This document shows, piece by piece, positions 1-7,427 of a DNA stretch of 64,000 nucleotides. The notes below the pieces were generated by a model. That model was not told the DNA's origin and searched no databases. It was given only the letters and a program-made list of their open reading frames with translations. The translations under genes were made by a program, and so were the position numbers. The stretch comes from Bombilactobacillus bombi (GTDB taxonomy: Bacteria > Bacillota > Bacilli > Lactobacillales > Lactobacillaceae), in the NCBI RefSeq assembly GCF_964340835.1, contig NZ_OZ204251.1, one strand, 5' to 3'. The number at the start of each line of letters is the position of its first letter. The first letter of the stretch is position 1.

Positions 1-2
1 TA

Positions 3-371
3 AAAACTTTACAAAAGCATCATATAACTATGATTTTAGCATCTGCAGGTGCTAGAACAGATATTGTTGGCATGTTAAACGACTGTAAAATTAAGCATTA
101 TTTTAACTTGATATTGAGTGGAGAAGAAGTAAAACACAATAAACCTGCTCCTGATATATATCTAGAAGCACTGGATAAGAGTGGCTTGGATAAACAAGAA
201 TGCATAGTAATTGAAGATAGTAAATATGGAATTCAAGCAGCTAAAAAGGCTGGAATTGAAACCTGGGCTTTAAAACCTCAAAATTATACAGTTGATCAAA
301 GCCAAGCCAATTATGTTTTTGAAAACTTTATTAAGTTAAATAAAAAAATAATTAACGAAAATTTTGAATAA
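3..371 (+). CDS. HAD-family sugar-phosphate phosphatase/mutase, C-terminal part
   Basis: The frame is open to the left edge, so the gene starts outside the window; an ATG at 30 is internal. What is visible is the C-terminal half of a HAD hydrolase of the beta-phosphoglucomutase type: a segment ILASAGARTD corresponding to motif II, the motif III lysine region KPAPDIYLEA, and the metal-binding motif IV VIEDSKYGIQAAKKAG. The catalytic DxD motif I and cap would lie upstream. The family acts on phosphorylated sugars in the cytosol, but the substrate cannot be read from this part. A strong promoter for the next operon follows directly, so the gene is probably the end of a separate transcription unit. 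It could also have a role in the sugar-phosphate metabolism of the adjacent PTS operon, which is inference only. Confidence 0.75.
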   Translation, partial: KTLQKHHITMILASAGARTDIVGMLNDCKIKHYFNLILSGEEVKHNKPAPDIYLEALDKSGLDKQECIVIEDSKYGIQAAKKAGIETWALKPQNYTVDQSQANYVFENFIKLNKKIINENFE

Positions 372-409
372 ATCAATTTTAAAATTTATTGAATGATTTA
401 AAAATAATA

Positions 410-438
410 TTGACAAGCCTTATGATTGCGGTTACAAT
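410..438 (+). promoter_or_regulatory. Sigma-A promoter of the GntR-PTS operon
   Basis: A TTGACA box at 410-415 is separated by exactly 17 bases from TACAAT at 433-438. Transcription would start near 445, at the edge of an 11-bp inverted repeat. No other strong promoter is seen before 6204, so this probably drives the whole operon. Confidence 0.8.
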
Positions 439-443
439 GATTT

Positions 444-482
444 TGGTATTGAAAGTATAAAACATATACCTTTTCAATACCA
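444..482 (+). promoter_or_regulatory. Inverted-repeat operator candidate at the operon start site
   Basis: Perfect 11-bp arms TGGTATTGAAA (444-454) and TTTCAATACCA (472-482) flank a 17-nt centre that itself holds GTAT and ATAC. The repeat covers the predicted start site just after the -10 box, a typical position for a repressor site. The TGGTAT/ATACCA ends resemble sites bound by HutC/YvoA-type GntR regulators, two of which are encoded next. It could instead form a 5' mRNA hairpin. Confidence 0.55.
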
Positions 483-552
483 TTTGAATTGTTGTTTAGC
501 GCTTACTTAAATACATCAACTAAAAAATAAGTTCCAAAAAGGAGGCGAAACA

Positions 553-1287
553 TTGGAATATCATGATCTTTCCTCTACAAACTATGTTGAAGAGGCTATT
601 AAATCAGATCCACAATGTATTAAAAAATTCACAACCGAACGTTCATTAGCTGAACACTTTAATGTTAGTCGCACAACGATTCGCAATGCTCTAAGAAATT
701 TAGAATTAGAAGGTATATTGCTTCAGAGTGATGAAGGTTTGCAATATAACGATTGTTTTCAAATCAATATGTTAAAGATGACTTCATTTACTGAAGAGTT
801 AAAAATTGATGCATCACAGCAAAAAATAAGGATGCTTTCTAACCAAGTAATTAATGCTACACCTAAATTAAAGGATTTTTTTGGTTCTGAACAAAGCAAG
901 CTAATAAGAATTATTAGACAAAGATATTTTAATCAAGTACCAGTGTCATATGAAATTTCTTATTTGCCCCAACAGCGTTTTTATAGTTTAAGCAAAAGAA
1001 ATTTGAATAATGTCTCACTTTACTATGTTTTACAAGAAAGTTATCAAGTACTACCTAATTATGGTAGGGAAGAGATTACTTGTCACAAAGCTGACAAAGT
1101 AAAGGCTAATTACTTACAAATTGATGTAGGAACTCCACTATATAAAATATCTAGTTATAATTTTGATACTAACGATCAGCCTTTCGAACATACTGATCAA
1201 TTTTTGGTTGGAAATAAATTTACTTATCATTTGCAAGCTAATAATATTTTTGATTACCGGGAAGATGAGGATAGTGACTCTTTTTGA
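553..1287 (+). CDS. GntR-family (HutC/YvoA type) transcriptional regulator 1
   Basis: A 244-aa regulator with an N-terminal winged helix-turn-helix (about residues 26-65; TTERSLAEHFNVSRTTIRNA, then a wing) and a C-terminal UTRA-type effector domain (about 85-240), which in this family binds phosphorylated sugars or amino sugars. The start is a TTG at 553, chosen because GGAGG at 541-545 lies 7 nt upstream. The N-terminus is unusual: before the recognition helix it lacks the usual first-helix sequence and the LPSE motif of GntR proteins. It heads the PTS operon and overlaps a second GntR gene by 23 nt. It probably senses a pathway intermediate and binds the inverted repeat at 444-482; that link is inferred from position. 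Confidence 0.85.
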   Translation: MEYHDLSSTNYVEEAIKSDPQCIKKFTTERSLAEHFNVSRTTIRNALRNLELEGILLQSDEGLQYNDCFQINMLKMTSFTEELKIDASQQKIRMLSNQVINATPKLKDFFGSEQSKLIRIIRQRYFNQVPVSYEISYLPQQRFYSLSKRNLNNVSLYYVLQESYQVLPNYGREEITCHKADKVKANYLQIDVGTPLYKISSYNFDTNDQPFEHTDQFLVGNKFTYHLQANNIFDYREDEDSDSF

Positions 1288-1957
1288 AGAAATAGCTTCA
1301 CAATTATTACAAAAAATTGAAAGCGGTCAATATACTGCTGGTTCTGAGCTTCCTAATGAAGGACAACTTCAAAGAGATTATGAAGTTAGTCGTACAACTG
1401 TTCGCAAGGCTATTGATTTATTAGTAGGACAAAACAAAGTGGTTCGTAAAAAGGGTGTGGGGCTATTTGTTGCTCCCTCTTTATCGACTCAGAATATTTT
1501 GGAAATGACAGGAGTGATTAAGCCTTCTATATATCAAAATAATAAACAAATAATTAAAGAATCCTATTTGCGTCAAGCAGGCATATATTACGGCAAAATG
1601 CTGAACATGAAGTCAGCAGAGCTTATATATTACATTAGCTATTTGGTGATGTCACCAAATCAGATTGTTAAAGAAGTCTTATTATTACCGTTAGATAATT
1701 TTCCGGATTTTCAGTTATCTAGTTTAAAAATATTATCAGTTTTAGAAATAGCTAATTCTGGGAAAAAATATGTTAATGATTTAGAACAAGATTTGCGGTT
1801 AATTAGAGCTAACTCTGAATTAGCTAAACAATTACAAATTAATATGAAAGAGCCAGTGTTTAAAGTGTCTAATCACTATTTTGACGAAAATAAGGCACCA
1901 ATAGCTATTGAATATAAATTTGCTAATAACACTAGATATGTAGTTGATTTTGCTTAG
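1265..1957 (+). CDS. GntR-family (HutC/YvoA type) transcriptional regulator 2
   Basis: About 230 aa with a complete GntR winged helix near residues 4-70 (SELPNEGQLQRDYEVSRTTV region, with a LPNE-type motif and the wing) followed by a UTRA-like domain. I set the start at ATG 1265, inside the end of the preceding regulator; the frame stays open upstream to 1163, but that extension is hydrophobic, non-homologous and out of frame with the upstream gene. The 23-nt overlap suggests translational coupling and roughly equal amounts of both regulators. The protein lies 10 nt upstream of the EIIB gene. Two different GntR proteins in front of one PTS operon may act as a heterodimer or respond to two related substrates. 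GTG at 1274 is an alternative start. Confidence 0.83.
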   Translation: MRIVTLFEEIASQLLQKIESGQYTAGSELPNEGQLQRDYEVSRTTVRKAIDLLVGQNKVVRKKGVGLFVAPSLSTQNILEMTGVIKPSIYQNNKQIIKESYLRQAGIYYGKMLNMKSAELIYYISYLVMSPNQIVKEVLLLPLDNFPDFQLSSLKILSVLEIANSGKKYVNDLEQDLRLIRANSELAKQLQINMKEPVFKVSNHYFDENKAPIAIEYKFANNTRYVVDFA

Positions 1958-1967
1958 GAGGTAAAAA

Positions 1968-2435
1968 ATGATTAAGTTATTACGGGTAGATCACCGTTTA
2001 TTACACGGTCAAGTTGCAGTTTCTTGGTTTGGAGCATTAGGAGCTAATACAATTTTAGTTGCTAATGATTCAGTTGCTCAAGACGAGTTTCGTAAATCAG
2101 CCATTAGACTAGCTAAACCAGAGCACGCTAAATTGGTTATGAAGTCTATTGCTGATAGTATTAAAGCAATTAATTCAGGTATTACAGATAAATATGACAT
2201 GCTGATTGTTGTTGAATCTGTTGCAGATGCAAATCAGTTAATTAAGGGAACAAAAAACAAAATTACTAGTTTGAATTTAGGTGGTACCAAGCCACGTGAA
2301 GGTACTAAAAATTACTCTAAAACCATTAATTTAACTAATCAAGAAGCAGAAATTTTAGACTCTTTACAGCAAAATGGAATTGATGTTTACATACAGCAAG
2401 TTCCAAGCGAGTCCAAACAGGTATTTAAAAAGTAG
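1968..2435 (+). CDS. PTS mannose-family EIIB component
   Basis: A 155-aa cytosolic phosphotransfer protein of the EIIB-Man/Sor family. The N-terminus MIKLLRVDHRLLHGQV carries the phosphorylated histidine, His13, in the conserved DxRLLHGQ context. It takes phosphate from EIIA and passes it to the sugar carried by EIIC/EIID. AGGAGG at 1956-1961 gives a strong ribosome site 6 nt before the ATG. The EIIC gene follows after 20 nt and EIIA is encoded separately at the end of the operon (6204), so all four PTS domains are on separate proteins. The substrate is not determined by this protein but is suggested by the two deglycase-like genes downstream. Confidence 0.93.
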   Translation: MIKLLRVDHRLLHGQVAVSWFGALGANTILVANDSVAQDEFRKSAIRLAKPEHAKLVMKSIADSIKAINSGITDKYDMLIVVESVADANQLIKGTKNKITSLNLGGTKPREGTKNYSKTINLTNQEAEILDSLQQNGIDVYIQQVPSESKQVFKK

Positions 2436-2455
2436 TTTAGAAGAAGGTGTTAAGG

Positions 2456-3286
2456 ATGAATACAGTTGTAACAGCAATTATCTTAGCTTTAATTGCAATG
2501 TTGGCCAATGGAGAATATTTCTTAGGATCATCAATGCTTTCGCGTCCATTAGTCACCTGTACATTAACAGGTCTAGTCATGGGTAACATAACACAAGGAA
2601 TTATTATTGGAGCTACTCTAGAATTAGCATTTGTTGGTTCTTTTTCTATTGGAGCATCGATTCCACCAGAAATAATTTCAGGAAGTGTTTTAGGAACAGC
2701 TTTTGCCATAGGTGCTGGTAAAAGTACAGCCATTGCTTTAACTTTAGGAATACCGATAGCTTCATTAGTTTTAGTTGTCAAAAATTTATGTTTTATTTTT
2801 ATATTGCCCTATTTTGTTCATAAAGCTGATCAATACGCAGCAGATGGTAATGGTAAAGGGATGGATCGTATGAATGTTTTAGGAGGATTTTTCTCCATTA
2901 ATTTGCCAATTGGTTTAGTTGTAGGACTTTCATACATGTTTGGTAGTTCTGCTGTAAAGGCTTTGTTAGCAATAATACCTAAATTTATTATTAATGGCTT
3001 GGGAATTGCTACCGGGTTATTGCCAGCCTTTGGTTTCGCTATGTTAATGAAAATTATGATTAACAAAAAAAATGTCACTTTCTTTATTTTAGGTTTTGCA
3101 CTTGCAGTTTATATGAAAGTACCTGTCACAGGTGTAGCTATATTTGGTGCTTGTTTGGCTTTGATACTGACTGGATATTCTGCCTTTCATGATAATAAGC
3201 AACCAGTAGTAGCAACTAATAGTGAAGAACAAAACCATTCTAACTCGGGGGAAGGAGACATTAATTATGAAGATGAAGAGTTCTAA
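2456..3286 (+). CDS. PTS mannose-family EIIC membrane component
   Basis: A 276-aa integral membrane protein of the mannose/sorbose EIIC family with several hydrophobic helices and the family segment LVMGNITQGIIIGATLELAF near the N-terminus. It forms the sugar channel with EIID. The ATG at 2456 is chosen over an in-frame GTG at 2447 because AGAAGGTG at 2442-2449 is correctly spaced for the ATG. The C-terminal tail (about residues 245-276) is hydrophilic and acidic. The EIID gene begins inside this gene (overlap 20 nt), so the two membrane subunits are probably translated together. Confidence 0.92.
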   Translation: MNTVVTAIILALIAMLANGEYFLGSSMLSRPLVTCTLTGLVMGNITQGIIIGATLELAFVGSFSIGASIPPEIISGSVLGTAFAIGAGKSTAIALTLGIPIASLVLVVKNLCFIFILPYFVHKADQYAADGNGKGMDRMNVLGGFFSINLPIGLVVGLSYMFGSSAVKALLAIIPKFIINGLGIATGLLPAFGFAMLMKIMINKKNVTFFILGFALAVYMKVPVTGVAIFGACLALILTGYSAFHDNKQPVVATNSEEQNHSNSGEGDINYEDEEF

Positions 3287-4088
3287 ATTACTCACTAGAA
3301 AAGATTTGATGAAAACGTTTTGGCGGTCTTTTACGGCTGAATGGGCTTGGAACTATGAACGCCAAATGAATTTGGGTTATTCTTATGCTATGCGTCCTGC
3401 CCTTGAAAAGATTTATCATAATCAAAAAGATAAGTTAATCCGATCTTATAAAAGACATTTGGAATTTTTTAATGTTACACCTTGGTTAGTAACTTTTCCA
3501 TTAGGAATTTCAATTGCAATGGAAGAACAAAATGCGTTGAATGATGATTTTGATGAAAATTCTATCAATGATATTAAGGTTGCTTTAATGGGACCATTAA
3601 GTGGTATTGGAGATTCGTTTTTCTGGGGTACTTTAAGAGTTATTGCAACTGGTGTGGGAACATCCCTTGCGATGCATGGTAATATTTTAGGTCCAATTTT
3701 ATTTTTATTAATTTTTAATATTCCTGCTATTTTAGCACGTTATTATGGATTGTTCGTGGGCTACAATATTGGTGCCTCATTTATTGAAAAAGTACAAAAA
3801 ACAGGCTTGATGGATAAATTATCTTATGGTGCTTCTGTACTGGGGCTTGCTGTTGTCGGAGCTATGGTAGCTACAATGGTAACATTGAAAATGCCACTTA
3901 AAATTGGTACAGGTAGTGATGCAACTTCAGTGCAAGGAATTTTTGATGGTATTGTACCTAAAATTTTGCCATTATTATTCACTTTCTTTGTTTATTGGCT
4001 TGATAAAAAGGGCTGGAAAGCACAGTGGATTTTATTACTCATTGCAGCTATCGGTATTTTTGGTGCTTGGAGTGGATTATTAGGATAA
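3267..4088 (+). CDS. PTS mannose-family EIID membrane component
   Basis: A 273-aa EIID protein with the family features WRSFTAEWAWNYERQMNLGY near the N-terminus, the internal MEEQNA motif and a C-terminal membrane segment ending in FGAWSGLLG. It associates with EIIC to bind and move the sugar. The frame is open upstream to 3222, but ATG 3267 is preceded by GGAAGGAG at 3250-3257 and matches the usual EIID start, so I use it. The gene lies between EIIC (overlap 20 nt) and the first SIS deglycase (18 nt downstream), as in gfr-type operons. Confidence 0.92.
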   Translation: MKMKSSKLLTRKDLMKTFWRSFTAEWAWNYERQMNLGYSYAMRPALEKIYHNQKDKLIRSYKRHLEFFNVTPWLVTFPLGISIAMEEQNALNDDFDENSINDIKVALMGPLSGIGDSFFWGTLRVIATGVGTSLAMHGNILGPILFLLIFNIPAILARYYGLFVGYNIGASFIEKVQKTGLMDKLSYGASVLGLAVVGAMVATMVTLKMPLKIGTGSDATSVQGIFDGIVPKILPLLFTFFVYWLDKKGWKAQWILLLIAAIGIFGAWSGLLG

Positions 4089-4106
4089 AGGAGGTTTGCA
4101 ATATTA

Positions 4107-5177
4107 ATGAAAAGTATTGCTGATTATGTAGAATTAGAACCACTGTATTATCAACAAATATTAGATAATTTCGAAAAATTATTTTTAAAAGCAATTGATT
4201 TGAAAGCAGTACATTCATTAAAAGCCGTTGTTTTGTTTGCTACTGGTTCCAGTTCTAATGCTGCTTATGCTGCTAGACCGTTTATGAGCAAAATATTACA
4301 TCTTCCTGTTTTTATTGAAGAACCATCTATGGCAGCAAATTATCTTTATAATGAGGATAAAAGCACTTTATATATTGCTATTTCTCAAGGTGGACATAGT
4401 TATTCAATAGTTAACTTAATTAAGCAATTTCAACAACAAAATCAAACTATCTATGCTTTAACGAGTGATGATAATAGTCCAGTATATCAAAGCAGTGAGC
4501 ATGTATTAACAATGGGAATGCCAATTGAAGAAATGCCTTATGTAAGTGCAGGTTATAGTGTAACAATTTTAGATTTGATATTAATATCTTTAACTCTAGC
4601 CAATCAATTGCAAATTTTATCAATGGAACAATTGCAATTATATAAAGATAAAATTCAACAAATTATTACACAATTACCCACAGTAATTAAAAATTCTAAA
4701 GAATGGGTAGCTAAACAACAAGAATTATTTGTTAATGCTAAGCGAATAATTTTTATTGGCTATGGATCGACATACGGAATGGCTCGTGAAGGCGAAACTA
4801 AGATTACTGAGACAGTGCATATTACAGCCTTGGGTAAAGAATTAGAAGAATATATGCATGGACCATATATTGGATTACATGAAGATGATTACATTATCTT
4901 TTTGGAACCTCAAGGGAAATTAGAATCACGTGCAATTGCTTTGAAAAAGTTTTTACAAGAGCATGTTCAACATATATTTACTATTTATGCTGGCACAACA
5001 AATTCAAAAAATAATAGTGATTTATGTTTGGATATCAATTGTGATGAATTATTGACATCATTATTTATGACAATACCTATCCATCTATTAAGTTATCACG
5101 TGTCAAAATTAACAGGTCATAATTTAGAAATTTCAACTTATCCGGAATTTGATGAAATTACCAAGTCTAAAATTTAA
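4107..5177 (+). CDS. SIS-domain sugar-phosphate deglycase, GfrE/GlmS-like
   Basis: A 356-aa protein with two sugar-isomerase (SIS) domains, like the isomerase half of glucosamine-6-phosphate synthase. Domain 1 (about 35-165) contains FATGSSSNAAYAARP and AISQGGHSYS; domain 2 (about 205-340) contains FIGYGSTYGMAREGETKITE and ALGKELEEYMHGP, phosphosugar-binding and catalytic-loop signatures. There is no glutaminase domain, so it is not GlmS itself. Together with the FrlB-like gene just downstream and a mannose-family PTS, the best match is GfrE, which cleaves glucoselysine 6-phosphate. Another aminated sugar phosphate cannot be excluded. An AGGAGG ribosome site precedes ATG 4107. Confidence 0.8.
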   Translation: MKSIADYVELEPLYYQQILDNFEKLFLKAIDLKAVHSLKAVVLFATGSSSNAAYAARPFMSKILHLPVFIEEPSMAANYLYNEDKSTLYIAISQGGHSYSIVNLIKQFQQQNQTIYALTSDDNSPVYQSSEHVLTMGMPIEEMPYVSAGYSVTILDLILISLTLANQLQILSMEQLQLYKDKIQQIITQLPTVIKNSKEWVAKQQELFVNAKRIIFIGYGSTYGMAREGETKITETVHITALGKELEEYMHGPYIGLHEDDYIIFLEPQGKLESRAIALKKFLQEHVQHIFTIYAGTTNSKNNSDLCLDINCDELLTSLFMTIPIHLLSYHVSKLTGHNLEISTYPEFDEITKSKI

Positions 5178-5194
5178 TTAAGGAGATTTTAACA

Positions 5195-6190
5195 ATGAGA
5201 AAATTTAATGAACAAAAAGAATTGGATAGCATGAATGGAGCTTTAAAACTACGTACACAAATTAATAATTTTATTGATAAAATAAATGATCAAGGATATA
5301 GCAATGTGTGCTGGCTAGGGATTGGTGGAACTTATGCATCAGCTATGCAAGCTGTTATTCATATGAAAGAAAAATCTTCAATTGAAACTTTTTATGAAAA
5401 TGCTGCAGAATATATTGTAACAGGTAATAAAAGAATTACTAAAGAAACATTAGTTATTATTTCTTCAGTTACTGGTTCAACACAAGAAGTTGTGGCGGCA
5501 ATTAAGAAAATTCAAGAAGTTGGAGCAACTGTATTAGCATTCCTAGATAACGCTGATTCACCTTTAGGTGAAATTGTGGATCATGTAATTTCTTATCCAG
5601 AAAATGAACAATTGAAATTCTTTATGACTGCTGATCGGTTAATGTATTTAAAAGATGAATTTCCTGATTATGAAAAATTTTATCAAGAAATGGACCAACA
5701 TTTTGCTCAAGATATTGTCAATGTAGCCAAAGAAGCAGATCAATTTGCAAAAGAATTTGTTGAAAAACATCATAATGATGCAATGCATTACTTTGTCGGA
5801 GCAGGTAATCAATGGGGAGCAACTTATTCTTATGCAATGTGCTATTGGGAAGAACAACATTGGTTACGTTCTAAATCTATTGAATCAGCAGAATTTTTCC
5901 ATGGTACATTGGAAGTAATTGATCGTGATACTCCAGTAACAGTTTACGTTGGTGAAGATACACAACGGGCTTTAAGTGAAAGAGTGGCTAAATTTTTACC
6001 ACAAATTTGTGGAAATTATACGATAATTGATTCAAAGGATTACGACTTACCTGGAATTTCAGAGAAATATCGGGGAACTGTTTCTCCATTTGTTTTTCAT
6101 GCAATTAATAATCGAATTGATGCTCATATGGAACATATTAATCGTCATCCAATGGATATTCGTCGCTATTATCGTCAACTTAGTTATTAA
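5195..6190 (+). CDS. Fructoselysine-6-phosphate deglycase-like protein (FrlB/GfrF family)
   Basis: A 331-aa SIS-domain enzyme resembling E. coli FrlB. Visible family features are GIGGTYASAMQA (first phosphosugar loop), SSVTGSTQEVVAAI, the catalytic-region segment SIESAEFFHGTLEVID, which parallels FrlB's ESGEFRHGPLEI, and a C-terminal end HPMDIRRYYRQLSY that closely parallels FrlB's closing residues. FrlB-type enzymes hydrolyse fructoselysine 6-phosphate to glucose 6-phosphate and lysine. It is 17 nt downstream of the GfrE-like gene; two such enzymes next to a mannose-type PTS is the arrangement known from gfr operons. The exact Amadori or Heyns substrate is inference. Confidence 0.83.
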   Translation: MRKFNEQKELDSMNGALKLRTQINNFIDKINDQGYSNVCWLGIGGTYASAMQAVIHMKEKSSIETFYENAAEYIVTGNKRITKETLVIISSVTGSTQEVVAAIKKIQEVGATVLAFLDNADSPLGEIVDHVISYPENEQLKFFMTADRLMYLKDEFPDYEKFYQEMDQHFAQDIVNVAKEADQFAKEFVEKHHNDAMHYFVGAGNQWGATYSYAMCYWEEQHWLRSKSIESAEFFHGTLEVIDRDTPVTVYVGEDTQRALSERVAKFLPQICGNYTIIDSKDYDLPGISEKYRGTVSPFVFHAINNRIDAHMEHINRHPMDIRRYYRQLSY

Positions 6191-6203
6191 GGGGATGTCA
6201 AGA

Positions 6204-6629
6204 ATGATTTCAGTGTTAGTATGCACGCATGGATCGGCAGCAGTAGGATTGGTTGAAACAGCGGAAATGATTTGTGGTAAGCAAAGTCAGTGTAAGGCAT
6301 TAGCTTTTACAATGGGACAACCTTTAGAAGAATTTAAGCAACAAGTTCAGCAAGTTTTACAATCTTTTAATTCAAGCAAAGTTCTATGCCTAACTGATTT
6401 AAAAGGAGGGACACCTTTTAATATTTTAGTTAACTTAACATCGGAATATCCCGATTTAAAAATTGTAACAGGTGTGAATGTGCCAATGTTGTTGCAAGCT
6501 TTCATTCAGCGGCCAAACCTAGAATTAGGACAATTATTACCAGAGATTATACAAGCTGGTAAACAAGGAATTGACAATTATGATATTAATTCCATCAATA
6601 GTGAAAATACCGAAAGTGAAGAATTTTAA
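6204..6629 (+). CDS. PTS mannose-family EIIA component
   Basis: A 141-aa EIIA-Man domain protein. His9 in MISVLVCTHG is the residue that accepts phosphate from HPr, and LTDLKGGTPFN is the second family signature. The frame is open back to 6027, but that extension overlaps the FrlB-like gene in another frame; ATG 6204 with AGGGGA at 6189-6194 is the sensible start (ATG 6195 would sit inside the ribosome site). Placing EIIA last, after the catabolic enzymes and away from EIIB-C-D, is slightly unusual but completes the transporter. A terminator follows 11 nt after the stop. Confidence 0.9.
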   Translation: MISVLVCTHGSAAVGLVETAEMICGKQSQCKALAFTMGQPLEEFKQQVQQVLQSFNSSKVLCLTDLKGGTPFNILVNLTSEYPDLKIVTGVNVPMLLQAFIQRPNLELGQLLPEIIQAGKQGIDNYDINSINSENTESEEF

Positions 6630-6640
6630 ATTAATTTAAG

Positions 6641-6671
6641 GAGCTAGGATAAAATTATCTTAGCTCTTTTT
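6641..6671 (+). terminator. Rho-independent terminator of the PTS operon
   Basis: A 10-bp stem (GAGCTAGGAT at 6641-6650 with ATCTTAGCTC at 6657-6666, one G-U pair) is followed by a T-run. It closes the operon after EIIA. Confidence 0.85.
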
Positions 6672-6734
6672 AATTCCTTTTATTCGCTAACCTGCATAGA
6701 TTGTGTTATTTTACAGGTGAAAGGAAGGATGTAT

Positions 6735-7389
6735 ATGCAAGTATTCGTAATTGGTGCTACAGGAATGGCCGGTTCAGCTTTTTGTTCAAGCTGCAGTCGC
6801 TCAAGGAATGGCTGTAATTGCGAATGGACGAAATACTGATAAATTAACAGCTTTGCAGAAACAGTACTCAGCTATCCAAATTTTGGCCAAAGATGCTTTT
6901 CAGCTTGAGTTAACCGATTTTGCTGATAGCGATGTTATTATTGATGCTTTTGCTACTACACCAGAAAAAGCCTATTTGCACGTGGATTTAGCTACACGTT
7001 TAGTAAGCCAATTTCGTGAAAATAAAAAAGTTCGCTTGGGATTCATCTTGGGAGCTGGCAGTTTATTAATCGGCAATGACCAACATGTACTATTGTCCGA
7101 TATGGAACAATCTGCCAATACTAATGCTGAAACTGCCGTACCACATTATCAATATCAAGAGTTAGAATTCTTACAATTGGTTGATAATGTGGATTGGTTT
7201 GGTATTTCTCCTGGATTAAATTTTGTGCCGGGACCTAAAGCTCAACAAATTTTAACGGGTGATAATAAGTTAATGTTTAATCAACAAGGTCAATCGCAAA
7301 CGACTGCTGGAACCATGGCAACTGCATTGACTCAAGAGATTTGGCAACCGACACATCATCAACAGCGTTTTACTGTGATTGATGAATAA
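6735..7389 (+). pseudogene. NAD(P)-binding Rossmann-fold (atypical SDR) protein, frameshifted
   Basis: ATG 6735, 6 nt after AGGAAGG, begins MQVFVIGATGMAGSA, a classic NAD(P)-binding GxxGxxG start of atypical short-chain dehydrogenases. That frame soon turns into nonsense, but the normal continuation (FVQAAVAQGMAVIANGRN and onward to 7389) is present one base out of register. The break coincides with a five-T run at 6779-6783; removing one T restores a continuous protein of about 217 aa. Either this is a real homopolymer frameshift, which would inactivate or phase-switch the gene, or it is a sequencing error. Members of this family reduce or sense NAD(P)H; the substrate is unknown. The rest of the reading frame is intact, so the lesion is recent. 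Confidence 0.75.
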
Positions 7390-7391
7390 TA

Positions 7392-7427
7392 AATAGGGAG
7401 TTGGACAAGATTAGTCTACTCCCTATT
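7392..7427. terminator. Bidirectional terminator between convergent genes
   Basis: A long stem AATAGGGAGTTGGAC (7392-7406) pairs with GTCTACTCCCTATT (7414-7427), with one internal imperfection, and has A and T runs outside the arms. It lies exactly between the convergent Rossmann gene and the glycosyltransferase, so it can serve both strands. Confidence 0.85.

Noticed and set aside
1163..1264. N-terminal extension of GntR regulator 2
   Set aside because: It runs within regulator 1 in another frame, is hydrophobic and unlike the family; ATG 1265 gives a normal N-terminus.
6027..6203. N-terminal extension of EIIA
   Set aside because: It overlaps the FrlB-like gene in another frame and the EIIA family begins at the MISVLVCTHG segment.
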